This document shows positions 18,088-25,252 of a stretch of DNA of 32,223 nt, piece after piece. The DNA lies in assembly GCA_902530985.1 (NCBI GenBank), contig CACACI010000013.1:1-32223 (forward strand), given 5' to 3'. A program made the translations under genes and the position numbers. The notes under the pieces are model-generated. The model searched no databases, was not told the origin of the DNA, and was given only the letters and a program-made list of their open reading frames with translations. Positions within the stretch are counted from its first letter, which is position 1, and every line of letters starts with the position of its first letter. The DNA is from an uncultured Alphaproteobacteria bacterium. Lineage in GTDB: Bacteria; Pseudomonadota; Alphaproteobacteria; Methylaequorales; Methylaequoraceae.

Positions 18088-18801
18088 ATGTATGTTAGAT
18101 TCTTAAAAAATCTTTTTTTTTATAATACGATTCTATTCATCATATTTTTTGTCCTTTTTTTGTTTTTTCCAAAATTTGATATCTTTTTGTCCAATCTTTT
18201 TTTCTATGAGAATCAGTTTATTTCTGAAAAATATACTTTTATTAAAGATCTAAGAGTTGTGCTGAAAAATTTAATGATTGCTTTGCCAATATTTGCAATC
18301 TTATTGTTAGTAGTTAGTTTGATAAATAAAAAACAGAATGTAAAATCATTTTTTGACTTAAAAATGCAATATGCTTTATTTGGCTTAATTCTTGGGCCAA
18401 TAATTGGATGTGGAATTATTGCAAATTTATATTTTAAAGATACCTGGGGAAGAGCTAGACCAGTTCATATTGAAGAGTTTGGAGGAGATAAAATTTTTAC
18501 CCCAGCATTTATAAAATCTGACCAATGCGACAAAAATTGTTCTTGGATAAGTGGAGAGGCATCAGCAGCGTTTTCATTTTTGGTAGGTACAGTTTTATTA
18601 AAAAATCATATTTTTTTTGTTATAAATCTAATTCTTGGATTTTTAGTATTCTTTTGCAGGTTATCAATGGGAGGTCATTTTTTTAGTGATAATATCTTTG
18701 CAATGATATTTATGGTTTACTTGGCAATTCTTTACCAAAAAATAATATATTCTTTTTTTATTAATGGTTCATCAAATGAAGACAATTCTAATAATAACTG
18801 A
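18088..18801 (+). CDS. PAP2 phosphatase, lipid A phosphatase (LpxE/LpxF) type
   Basis: A multi-pass inner-membrane phosphatase of 237 aa. The three PAP2 motifs are present: KDTWGRARPV (residues 117-126), CSWISGEASAAF (SGE at 155-157 replacing SGH), and CRLSMGGHFFSD with R191, H197 and D201. The SGEAS form of motif 2 is seen in LpxE/LpxF-like and related membrane PAP2 proteins that act on lipid A or phosphatidylglycerol phosphate in the periplasmic leaflet. The gene overlaps the following ELM1-family gene by about 26 bp. Nearby LpxL-like and glycan genes support an envelope lipid substrate, but a role on undecaprenyl pyrophosphate cannot be excluded. Confidence 0.85.
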   Translation: MYVRFLKNLFFYNTILFIIFFVLFLFFPKFDIFLSNLFFYENQFISEKYTFIKDLRVVLKNLMIALPIFAILLLVVSLINKKQNVKSFFDLKMQYALFGLILGPIIGCGIIANLYFKDTWGRARPVHIEEFGGDKIFTPAFIKSDQCDKNCSWISGEASAAFSFLVGTVLLKNHIFFVINLILGFLVFFCRLSMGGHFFSDNIFAMIFMVYLAILYQKIIYSFFINGSSNEDNSNNN

Positions 18802-19711
18802 TGAAAAAAAAAGTAGTCTTAATCAATGTAAGGCGCTTGTGAATGATTTAATTAAAGGGAAAAGCTTTAAAGTTAAATATAATATTATAAAGAAAAAAAT
18901 AATTCACTATTTACCAAATGTTTATATATATTTCTTTTTATTCCTGAAATATTTCTTTAAAAACCCAAAAAATGAAAATTTTGATGTTATAGTTTCATGC
19001 GGTAGGATAGCCGCACCCTATAATTTATTTATGAAAAATACTTACAAAAGTTGCAAGAACATTCATATTTTAGATCCATATTTTCAAAGAAATAATTTTG
19101 ATTTGATATTATTACCATCGCATGATTGTTCAAAATTTCCAAATAGTAAAAATATAATTGAAACAACAGGTACACTGGTTAACAAGAAAAATTGTAACAG
19201 TTTAGAGGTCAAACAATTTAACAAATTGTTTATTGGTAAGAAAATTGTTTCATGTTTTATAGGTGGAGATGGAAAGAGTGCAAAATTTTCAAAGAAAGAT
19301 ATTATAAATCTCGTAAAAAAAATTAATCAAATAACTGAAGATTTTCATATTGTTTATTGTTTATCCCGACGGACAAATAAATTAGTAAAAAATATTATTT
19401 TACTAAACAAAAAAAAAAAGCACTTTTATTTTGACTATATTGATCCAAATCCTTACTGGTATTTAATAAAAAAATCAGAGTATTTTATAGTCACAGAAGA
19501 TTCAATAAGTATGATATCTGATTCTATTTCTACTGGAAAACCAGTTTATATTGCCCAAGTAAGTAGTTTAAAAAATAAAATTAGAGTTTTTGGTACTATT
19601 TTAAAGGAAAAAGGAATAGTTAGATTATTTGAAGGAAAATTAGTATCTTGGAGATATAAAGCATTTAATGAATCGTTACGAGTGTCAAGAATAATTGATT
19701 CTTTGTTTTAA
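18776..19711 (+). CDS. ELM1/DUF1022 family protein
   Basis: About 311 aa, matching the mitochondrial-fission ELM1-like family common in alphaproteobacteria. Features are VIVSCGRIAAPYNLFM, IHILDPYFQRNNFDLILLPSHD, CFIGGDGKSAKFS, and the C-terminal SEYFIVTEDSISMISDSISTGKPVYIAQV, a GT-B-like nucleotide-binding pattern. Bacterial members are thought to act in the envelope, perhaps as glycosyltransferases, but biochemistry is lacking. The ATG at 18776 (MKTILIITDEKK) is preferred over 18764. The 3' end shares TTAA with the convergent acyltransferase, each gene using half as its stop. It is the last gene of the ten-gene plus-strand run. Confidence 0.82.
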   Translation: MKTILIITDEKKSSLNQCKALVNDLIKGKSFKVKYNIIKKKIIHYLPNVYIYFFLFLKYFFKNPKNENFDVIVSCGRIAAPYNLFMKNTYKSCKNIHILDPYFQRNNFDLILLPSHDCSKFPNSKNIIETTGTLVNKKNCNSLEVKQFNKLFIGKKIVSCFIGGDGKSAKFSKKDIINLVKKINQITEDFHIVYCLSRRTNKLVKNIILLNKKKKHFYFDYIDPNPYWYLIKKSEYFIVTEDSISMISDSISTGKPVYIAQVSSLKNKIRVFGTILKEKGIVRLFEGKLVSWRYKAFNESLRVSRIIDSLF

Positions 19712-20568
19712 TTATTCCATCTGTTATGGAACCATATCCATTGCTCAGGGTTCTTTTTTATCCAACTTTCGACATAATTATTTAAATGATTCATAATCTG
19801 AATTTCATTGCCTATTTTTTTTATATCATTAGGAGTGATTGTATTGAAGTATGAAACTTTAAATTTTGTTGAATTTTCTCTTATACAAACAGCTGGGATG
19901 ATGGGGCATTTATATTTGATAGCAAACTTTGCAATAGCAGAGGCTGTTTTAACCTCGTGATTAAAGAATTTTGTTGTAATGCCGTCGTTCATTTTTTGGT
20001 CGATAAGCATACCAATATGTCCTCCTTTTTGGTTTAAAATTTTTAAACATTCCTTTGCACCCTGATTACCTTTTTTAATTAATCCAACGCCGTACCCAAT
20101 TCTAATTTTTCGAAGTAGATTATCTACTAACTTATTATTAGGAGCTCTGTATATAAAATTTATTTTAAAACCCTTTTGTGTTAATAAGTGAGAAGTAAGT
20201 TCCCAATTACCAATATGAGCAGAGAAAAACAAACAATTAGGATATTTCTGAAGCGGTTTAATTAGATTCTCTTCATTTTTTATAATTATATTTTTATTTA
20301 AACCAATTTTTAATTTGTTTAAATTTGGATATTCTCCGATGACTCTTCCAAAATGAAACCACATTCTTTTTATTATATAATTAGAATTTTTTTTACTTAT
20401 ATCTGGAAAAATTCTTTTTAAGTTATTTCTTACAATTTTATTCCTTTTTGAAAACAATCCATAGGAAAGAAAAATAACCCCACCTAAGAAAGAGGAAATT
20501 CTAACTCCTAAAAATTTGAATAAATAAAAGAAGAATGAAATAAGAAAATATTCAATATAATTTTTCAA
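19708..20568 (-). CDS. LpxL/HtrB-family lysophospholipid or lipid A acyltransferase
   Basis: A membrane-anchored acyltransferase of 286 aa with an N-terminal hydrophobic segment (residues 5-38). The catalytic HX4E motif is SAHIGNWE (H118, E123). RAPNN, GMLIDQKMNDG, PIIPAVCIRE and the terminal NPEQWIWFHNRW are typical LpxL/LpxM features. It transfers an acyl chain to lipid A precursors or lysophospholipid at the inner membrane. It follows the cobA-like gene on the same strand after 19 bp and converges on the ELM1-family gene. Which acylation step it performs cannot be told from sequence. Confidence 0.88.
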   Translation of the reverse strand: MKNYIEYFLISFFFYLFKFLGVRISSFLGGVIFLSYGLFSKRNKIVRNNLKRIFPDISKKNSNYIIKRMWFHFGRVIGEYPNLNKLKIGLNKNIIIKNEENLIKPLQKYPNCLFFSAHIGNWELTSHLLTQKGFKINFIYRAPNNKLVDNLLRKIRIGYGVGLIKKGNQGAKECLKILNQKGGHIGMLIDQKMNDGITTKFFNHEVKTASAIAKFAIKYKCPIIPAVCIRENSTKFKVSYFNTITPNDIKKIGNEIQIMNHLNNYVESWIKKNPEQWIWFHNRWNN

Positions 20569-20587
20569 TTCTTTCTCATTGTGAAGT

Positions 20588-21337
20588 TTAATTTATTATT
20601 ATAATAGATGGTGGTAATATCTTATTATGAATAATAGAATCCTGCACTCGAGATAAGCTAGTACTTATAATTTTCTCATTTTGCAAAGATGCATTTGATA
20701 CGATGTATACTTTAGTATTTTTTTTCATTCCTAACTTTATTAGTTCATGAGATATTTTATTTATTTGTCCAACCCCCATATAAATTATAATTCTACCTTT
20801 ATTGCTATATATCTTTTCAAAAGCATCAGAAGCAAATTGGTCATTTGTTTGTCTATGTCCTGTGATAAAATTACAAACATTGTTTCTATTAAAGAATGTC
20901 AGTACAGAATATTTTATAGCATGTTGAGATGAAGTGATTCCAGAAAAAACTCTAAAAGGTATATTATTCTTCTTAAGAACATTAATTTCCTGACTACCTC
21001 TACTAAAAAAACTTATATCTCCTCCTTTTAATCTTAAAACTCTTTTATTTTTTACTGCATTTGAGACCATCCAATCATTGATTTCTTTTTGAGAACATGC
21101 TTTTTTATTTTTTAATTTTCCACCAAATATTAATCTTGCCGATCCCTTGGCGATTTTTAATAATTTTGAATTTACAAGTGCATCGTAAATTATTACGTCT
21201 GCAAATTCTATTGCTTGATTAACTTTGATAGTTAATAAATCTTGAGATCCAGGACCTGCTCCAGCAAGGATAACTGTCCCCTTTTGAAAATCAATAATGG
21301 GTTGTTTAAAATTAATCATCATATAATATCGTAGCAT
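20588..21337 (-). CDS. cobA: Uroporphyrinogen-III C-methyltransferase (SUMT), divergent
   Basis: SAM-dependent methylation of uroporphyrinogen III to precorrin-2, for siroheme or cobalamin. Present are the tetrapyrrole methylase glycine loop LAGAGPGSQDLLT (residues 24-36), VLRLKGGDISFFSRGSQE (100-117), SGITSS (132-137) and IIIYMGVGQINKI (183-195). The usual AGIPLTHR stretch is replaced by KYSVLTFFNRNNV, and GRGGEE by SRGSQE, so it is a divergent member. Starts at 21337, 21322 or 21319 are all possible (MLRYYMM). If 21337 is used only 8 bp separate it from the divergent ABC gene. No other tetrapyrrole gene is in the window. Confidence 0.82.
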   Translation of the reverse strand: MLRYYMMINFKQPIIDFQKGTVILAGAGPGSQDLLTIKVNQAIEFADVIIYDALVNSKLLKIAKGSARLIFGGKLKNKKACSQKEINDWMVSNAVKNKRVLRLKGGDISFFSRGSQEINVLKKNNIPFRVFSGITSSQHAIKYSVLTFFNRNNVCNFITGHRQTNDQFASDAFEKIYSNKGRIIIYMGVGQINKISHELIKLGMKKNTKVYIVSNASLQNEKIISTSLSRVQDSIIHNKILPPSIIIIN

Positions 21338-21345
21338 TAAAAGTT

Positions 21346-22068
21346 ATGAAAAATACAATCGTTTTAAAAAAAGTATCAGTAGTTATTGATCAAAAGACAA
21401 TACTTAAAGATATATCTTTGTCCGTTAAACCTGATAAACCTTTATGTATAATTGGAAGAGGATCTTCTGGTAAAAGTTCATTGCTTAAAACAATTATAGG
21501 ATTGATAAAAGTTAATTCTGGATCAATATTAATAAATGATATTCCAATTAATGACAAAAGAATAAATGAAATATTTAATGATTTTGGTGTTGTTTTCCAA
21601 AAAGATGCTTTATTTGATAGTCTTAATGTATGGCAAAATATAATGTTTAGGAGTTTAAATAACTTTGGTAAAGATTTGTTAATCAAAAAAACATATAAGA
21701 TTTTAGAAAAAGTTGGTCTTCAAAGGAGTGATGCATTCCTATTCCCAGCAGAACTTTCTGGGGGAATGCGAAAAAGAGTTGCAATAGCTAGAGCAATTTC
21801 TCACAGCCCAAAGTTTTTAATTTTAGACGAACCAACAGCTGGTCTTGATCCAATTAAGACTAATGTAATTTTTCAGATTATAAAAAAATTAGCAGATAAT
21901 AAGCAAACAACTTTAATAGTTGTGACATCTGATATGAGAGGAGTAATAAAATACTTTAGTGAAGTTGTTGTTCTTGAGAACACGAGATTGCATTGGAAAG
22001 GAGAAGTTCAAGACGTCTATAAAAATCCAACCCCACATGTTAAGAGTTTGTTTGAAAAGGTTTTTTAG
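21346..22068 (+). CDS. ABC transporter ATP-binding protein, MlaF-like
   Basis: A cytoplasmic ATPase of 240 aa. Walker A is GRGSSGKS (37-44), signature LSGGMRKR (137-144), Walker B FLILDEPTAGLDP (158-170). Asn/Gln loop GVVFQKDALFDSLNVWQNI and TSDMRGVIKYF near the end match the MlaF/Ttg2A subfamily, which powers phospholipid trafficking with permease MlaE and substrate protein MlaD. Neither partner is in the window, so the ATPase stands alone between oppositely oriented genes, while MlaF, E and D usually adjoin. The partners may be elsewhere. Its 3' end lies 10 bp from the convergent small secreted gene. Confidence 0.85.
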   Translation: MKNTIVLKKVSVVIDQKTILKDISLSVKPDKPLCIIGRGSSGKSSLLKTIIGLIKVNSGSILINDIPINDKRINEIFNDFGVVFQKDALFDSLNVWQNIMFRSLNNFGKDLLIKKTYKILEKVGLQRSDAFLFPAELSGGMRKRVAIARAISHSPKFLILDEPTAGLDPIKTNVIFQIIKKLADNKQTTLIVVTSDMRGVIKYFSEVVVLENTRLHWKGEVQDVYKNPTPHVKSLFEKVF

Positions 22069-22078
22069 AGTGATCTTG

Positions 22079-22471
22079 TTATTTTCTATTAAGTTCTGCA
22101 CAACCAGCTGTGGCATCAATACCAGACTCAACATAACACGCACTAATTTTATTTACGCTGAGAATTTTACCTAAATTGTACCCTCTACTATTAGATGCAA
22201 CCCAAGTAAGTGTTTTATTATCAGGGTGTATAACTCCAAAAAAGTTTTTAGTACCGTCGGTATAAGAGAATGTCCCTTTAAATCTTCTGCCATTTTGCTC
22301 AAGAATTTCAACTTTCTTTTCCCAGGTTCTTAACCCTCTTTGCTCAGAAATAGTTTTATTTTCACCTATCCAAGTTCCGACAATATTTGGAATATGGTTA
22401 TCAGCATATGAAGTTTTACATATGAAAAATATAAAAGAGAAAAAAAAGTAGATCATTATTTTTAATACCAT
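22079..22471 (-). CDS. Small secreted protein of unknown function
   Basis: A 130-aa protein with an N-terminal signal peptide: KIMIYFFFSFIFFICKTSYA, cleavage expected before DNH. The mature part begins IPNIVGTWIGENKTISEQ and looks like an all-beta, lipocalin-like or GTW-type periplasmic domain (VGTWIGE, KGTFSYTDGTKNFFGVIHPDNKTLTWV). Two cysteines near the C-terminus (ACYVESGIDATAGCAE) could form a disulfide. No known family is recognised. It is transcribed divergently from ampG across a gap containing a 12-A tract and converges on the MlaF-like gene. Confidence 0.7.
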   Translation of the reverse strand: MVLKIMIYFFFSFIFFICKTSYADNHIPNIVGTWIGENKTISEQRGLRTWEKKVEILEQNGRRFKGTFSYTDGTKNFFGVIHPDNKTLTWVASNSRGYNLGKILSVNKISACYVESGIDATAGCAELNRK

Positions 22472-22488
22472 AATATTATTATTGATAT

Positions 22489-22500
22489 AAAAAAAAAAAA
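22489..22500. repeat. A12 tract in a divergent intergenic region
   Basis: Twelve A residues lie 16 bp before the ampG ATG and 17 bp beyond the secreted-protein start on the other strand. They fill much of the 45-bp gap, where promoters for both genes must lie. A length-dependent effect on promoter spacing is possible. Confidence 0.85.
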
Positions 22501-22516
22501 TTCAACAATAATAATA

Positions 22517-23776
22517 ATGAATAGCAACTTCATAGGGATATATTTCTCTAAGAAAATCTTACTAGTTTTTTTAATGGGTATTTCAAGTGGAATCCCACTT
22601 TATATGGTTCTTTCAACGTTATTTATTTGGTTAACGCGAGATAATATAGAAATTGCTACAGTTGGGCTATTTGCACTTACTCAAATACCCTGGAGTTTAA
22701 AATTTGTTTGGGCTCCTATTGTTGATACTTTTAAGATTCCATTTTTAACAAACTATTTAGGCCAGAGAAAATCATGGTTACTAATTACTCAAATTCTTTT
22801 AATAATTTCAATGATTCTTTTAGGTTTTAGTGACCCAAGCAAAAATTTACTTTTAACAGCTTTTTTTGCTCTTTTGACTGCTTTTTTTTCAGCTAATCAA
22901 GATATAATTATTGATGCTTTTAGAATTGAAATTCTTGAAGATGAGTTGCAAGGTGCAGGTGCTGCAGTTACACAATTTGGGTATAGAGCTGGAGGAATAA
23001 TGGCAGGTGCAGGCTCATTATATCTTAAAAGTGTTTTTAGTTGGTCGACTGTTTTCATGACAATTGCTTTTATTCTCTTATGCCTGATGGTGCTTAGCAT
23101 TTTTGTTATAAAAGTTAAGATTGATTATATTGAGAAACCTCAAAAAAATCTTATCGCTCCTTTTAAGGAGTTTATTTCAAGAAATTCAATTAAGAATCTA
23201 ATAATAATTCTATTTTTTATATTTTTTTTTAAATTTGGAGATGTTGTAGCAGGAATAATGGCAAATCCATTTTATGTTAAAATTGGTTTTTCAAATATTG
23301 ATATTGCAAATGCAAGTAAAATTTTTGGTGTAATAATGACTTTAGTTGGAGTTTTTTTTGGAGGTTATTTGGTAAAAAAAATTGGTTTGATTAATTCTTT
23401 AATTATATCAGGTTTCTTTCAAGTTATATCTAATTTACTTTACGTAGTACTAAATAGTGTTGGGCCGGAATTTTTCTTTCTCTTAATTACGGTTGCAGGT
23501 GAAAACTTTTCTGGTGGTTTAGGTTCTGCAGCATTTGTTGCTTACTTATCTGTATTGTGTAAAAAAGAATATTCTGGTACACAGTATGCATTACTGTCAT
23601 CAATTATGGGTTTAGCAAGGACATTTTTATCTGCACCTTCAGGTTTTATTGTTGAGTCAGTAGGATGGGGTTATTTTTTTATAATTTCAACTGTATTTGG
23701 CTTACCAGGATTAATAATACTTTTTTGGATGCGATCGAGGTTCCCAATTAATATGCAGGTTTCTAAAAAGGCTTAA
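22517..23776 (+). CDS. ampG: AmpG-type MFS muropeptide permease
   Basis: A 419-aa major facilitator with about twelve membrane segments. The N-terminal pattern LMGISSGIPLYMVLSTLFIWLTRDNIEIATVGLFALTQIPWSLKFVWAPIVDTF followed by LGQRKSWLLITQ is characteristic of AmpG, which imports anhydro-muropeptides for peptidoglycan recycling. ANQDIIIDAFRIEIL matches the conserved TM4-loop. It lacks the C-terminal extra helices of the longer E. coli protein. The stop shares the palindrome TTAA with the convergent GST gene. Some AmpG-like proteins carry siderophores or acyl-CoA instead, so the substrate is inferred. Confidence 0.88.
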   Translation: MNSNFIGIYFSKKILLVFLMGISSGIPLYMVLSTLFIWLTRDNIEIATVGLFALTQIPWSLKFVWAPIVDTFKIPFLTNYLGQRKSWLLITQILLIISMILLGFSDPSKNLLLTAFFALLTAFFSANQDIIIDAFRIEILEDELQGAGAAVTQFGYRAGGIMAGAGSLYLKSVFSWSTVFMTIAFILLCLMVLSIFVIKVKIDYIEKPQKNLIAPFKEFISRNSIKNLIIILFFIFFFKFGDVVAGIMANPFYVKIGFSNIDIANASKIFGVIMTLVGVFFGGYLVKKIGLINSLIISGFFQVISNLLYVVLNSVGPEFFFLLITVAGENFSGGLGSAAFVAYLSVLCKKEYSGTQYALLSSIMGLARTFLSAPSGFIVESVGWGYFFIISTVFGLPGLIILFWMRSRFPINMQVSKKA

Positions 23777-24408
23777 CTCACTATTGATTGAAATACTTTA
23801 AGTTTAGTTAAGGGTTGATAATTGTTAATGCCAGTATAATATTTTTTAAGAATGGGAAGTTCATTCAAAAATGAATCATTAATTAGTTCGAGTTTTCCGG
23901 AGCAAAACCAGAAGATTATTCTCCATGCTGTAATGTCAGCAATACTAAATTTATCTGTAAAAAATTGTTTTTTTGTGGAAAAATTCTTTAACAAATTCTC
24001 TAAGTAAGAAAACCAAACTATCAAATCATTTCTAATAAACTCTTTTCTAAGTTTTTTAAACTTTTCAAGATTTTTTTCCCTCATGGCCGCTCTTATTGAT
24101 GGTGCAATATGATTTGTTATTTCATTTGCCCAATCCAATACTTGATCAATTATTAATATTTTAAATTCATTATCATCATAAAGTGAAGAACGAATAGCAC
24201 AAAATTTTGCAAGGCTGTGCGTGTGCGCATATGGTCTATTATCTATAATCATTGAGGGGACTTGGCCAAAAGGGAATTCTTTTTTACGTTTTGACCAGTC
24301 TTGTCTTGGAATTCTTTGGAATTCATAAGGAATGTTTGAGTGAGAAAGTGATAACCTTAATATATCCACTCTCCAAAAATCAAAATCAAAGTATATCAGT
24401 TTAATCAT
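23773..24408 (-). CDS. Glutathione S-transferase-like protein
   Basis: A 211-aa soluble protein with a thioredoxin-like N-terminal domain (MIKLIYFDFDFWRVDILRLSLSHSNIPYEFQRI), the cis-proline and glutathione-site region FPFGQVPSMIIDNRPYAHTHSLAKFCA, and an alpha-helical C-terminal domain with KFSIADITAWRIIFW, equivalent to the GST N-capping motif. The tyrosine after LI at residue 6 suits a Tyr-type (sigma-like) catalytic site. Its start overlaps the fpr stop (TAATG), so it is co-translated with the ferredoxin reductase. The substrate is unknown. Confidence 0.83.
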   Translation of the reverse strand: MIKLIYFDFDFWRVDILRLSLSHSNIPYEFQRIPRQDWSKRKKEFPFGQVPSMIIDNRPYAHTHSLAKFCAIRSSLYDDNEFKILIIDQVLDWANEITNHIAPSIRAAMREKNLEKFKKLRKEFIRNDLIVWFSYLENLLKNFSTKKQFFTDKFSIADITAWRIIFWFCSGKLELINDSFLNELPILKKYYTGINNYQPLTKLKVFQSIVS

Positions 24409-25175
24409 TATTTCTCTGCAAATGCTTTTTCAATTACAAAACCACCTTGTACTTTGGTTGATCCTTCTTTAGAACCAAGGTTTTCAAATATTTTTTTTAG
24501 ATCAAACGTCATAGACTCTGAACCACAAATCATGACTCTATCCTGATTAGCGTTAAATTTCTCAACACCTACTTCATTCCATAATTTATCCTTTTTAATC
24601 CAGTCAGTTATTCTTCCTTCATGTCGCCATTTTTCTCTCGTAACTGTATTAAAATAAGTAAAATTATTTTTTGTTATTTCTGAATAGATTTCATCTTTAT
24701 TAAGATTGCTTAGTAACTCTTTGTATGCAAGCTCTTCTGATGTTCTTACTGTATGAGTTAAGATTATTTTTTCGAATTTTTCATATGTTTCTGGGTCTCT
24801 AATTATACTCATAAAGGGGGCTAATCCAGTTCCTGTTGAAAATAAAAATAGGTTCCTTCCAGGTAATAAATAATCGCAAACTAGTGTGCCTGTTGGCTTT
24901 GAATTAACTATAACTTCATCATTTATTTTTATGTTTTGAAGTTTGCTTGTTAGTGGACCATTGGGGACTTTTATACTCAAAAACTCTAAGTGATCTTCAT
25001 GATTAGGGCTTACTACCGAATATGCTCTTAATAATGGTTTTCCTTCAATTTCCAAACCTATCATAGCAAATTCACCATTTTTAAATCTAAAACTCATATT
25101 TCTGGTTGTTTTAAAACTAAATGTCTTATCAGTCCAATGATGAATGCTAGTAACTTTTTCTTTTAAAAGAGCCAT
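24408..25175 (-). CDS. fpr: Ferredoxin/flavodoxin-NADP+ reductase
   Basis: A 255-aa FAD enzyme moving electrons between NADPH and ferredoxin or flavodoxin. The FAD motif RAYSVVSP starts at R50, FLSIKVPNGPLTSKL forms the phosphate contact region, STGTGLAPFMSII (113-125) opens the NADP domain, and MICGSESM is the second nucleotide motif. The terminal GGFVIEKAFAEK matches the bacterial Fpr tail that covers FAD. It is the first gene of a two-gene unit with the GST and divergent from the PEPC-like gene, sharing about 77 bp of upstream DNA. Confidence 0.92.
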   Translation of the reverse strand: MALLKEKVTSIHHWTDKTFSFKTTRNMSFRFKNGEFAMIGLEIEGKPLLRAYSVVSPNHEDHLEFLSIKVPNGPLTSKLQNIKINDEVIVNSKPTGTLVCDYLLPGRNLFLFSTGTGLAPFMSIIRDPETYEKFEKIILTHTVRTSEELAYKELLSNLNKDEIYSEITKNNFTYFNTVTREKWRHEGRITDWIKKDKLWNEVGVEKFNANQDRVMICGSESMTFDLKKIFENLGSKEGSTKVQGGFVIEKAFAEK

Positions 25176-25252
25176 TTAAAATTTTTCAAAAAAACATCAT
25201 ATTAATGATTTGTAATTATGATATAAACCTTAATTATATAATTTTTATTAAA

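Noticed and set aside
21913-22174. Two ORFs (76 aa minus, 71 aa plus) around the MlaF-like gene end
   Set aside because: Both overlap the better supported ATPase and secreted-protein genes in other frames and lack start signals.
25205-25252. Upstream ATG at 25205 as the PEPC-like start
   Set aside because: It adds ICNYDINLNYIIFIK, unlike known PEPC N-termini, and would use up the divergent promoter region shared with fpr.
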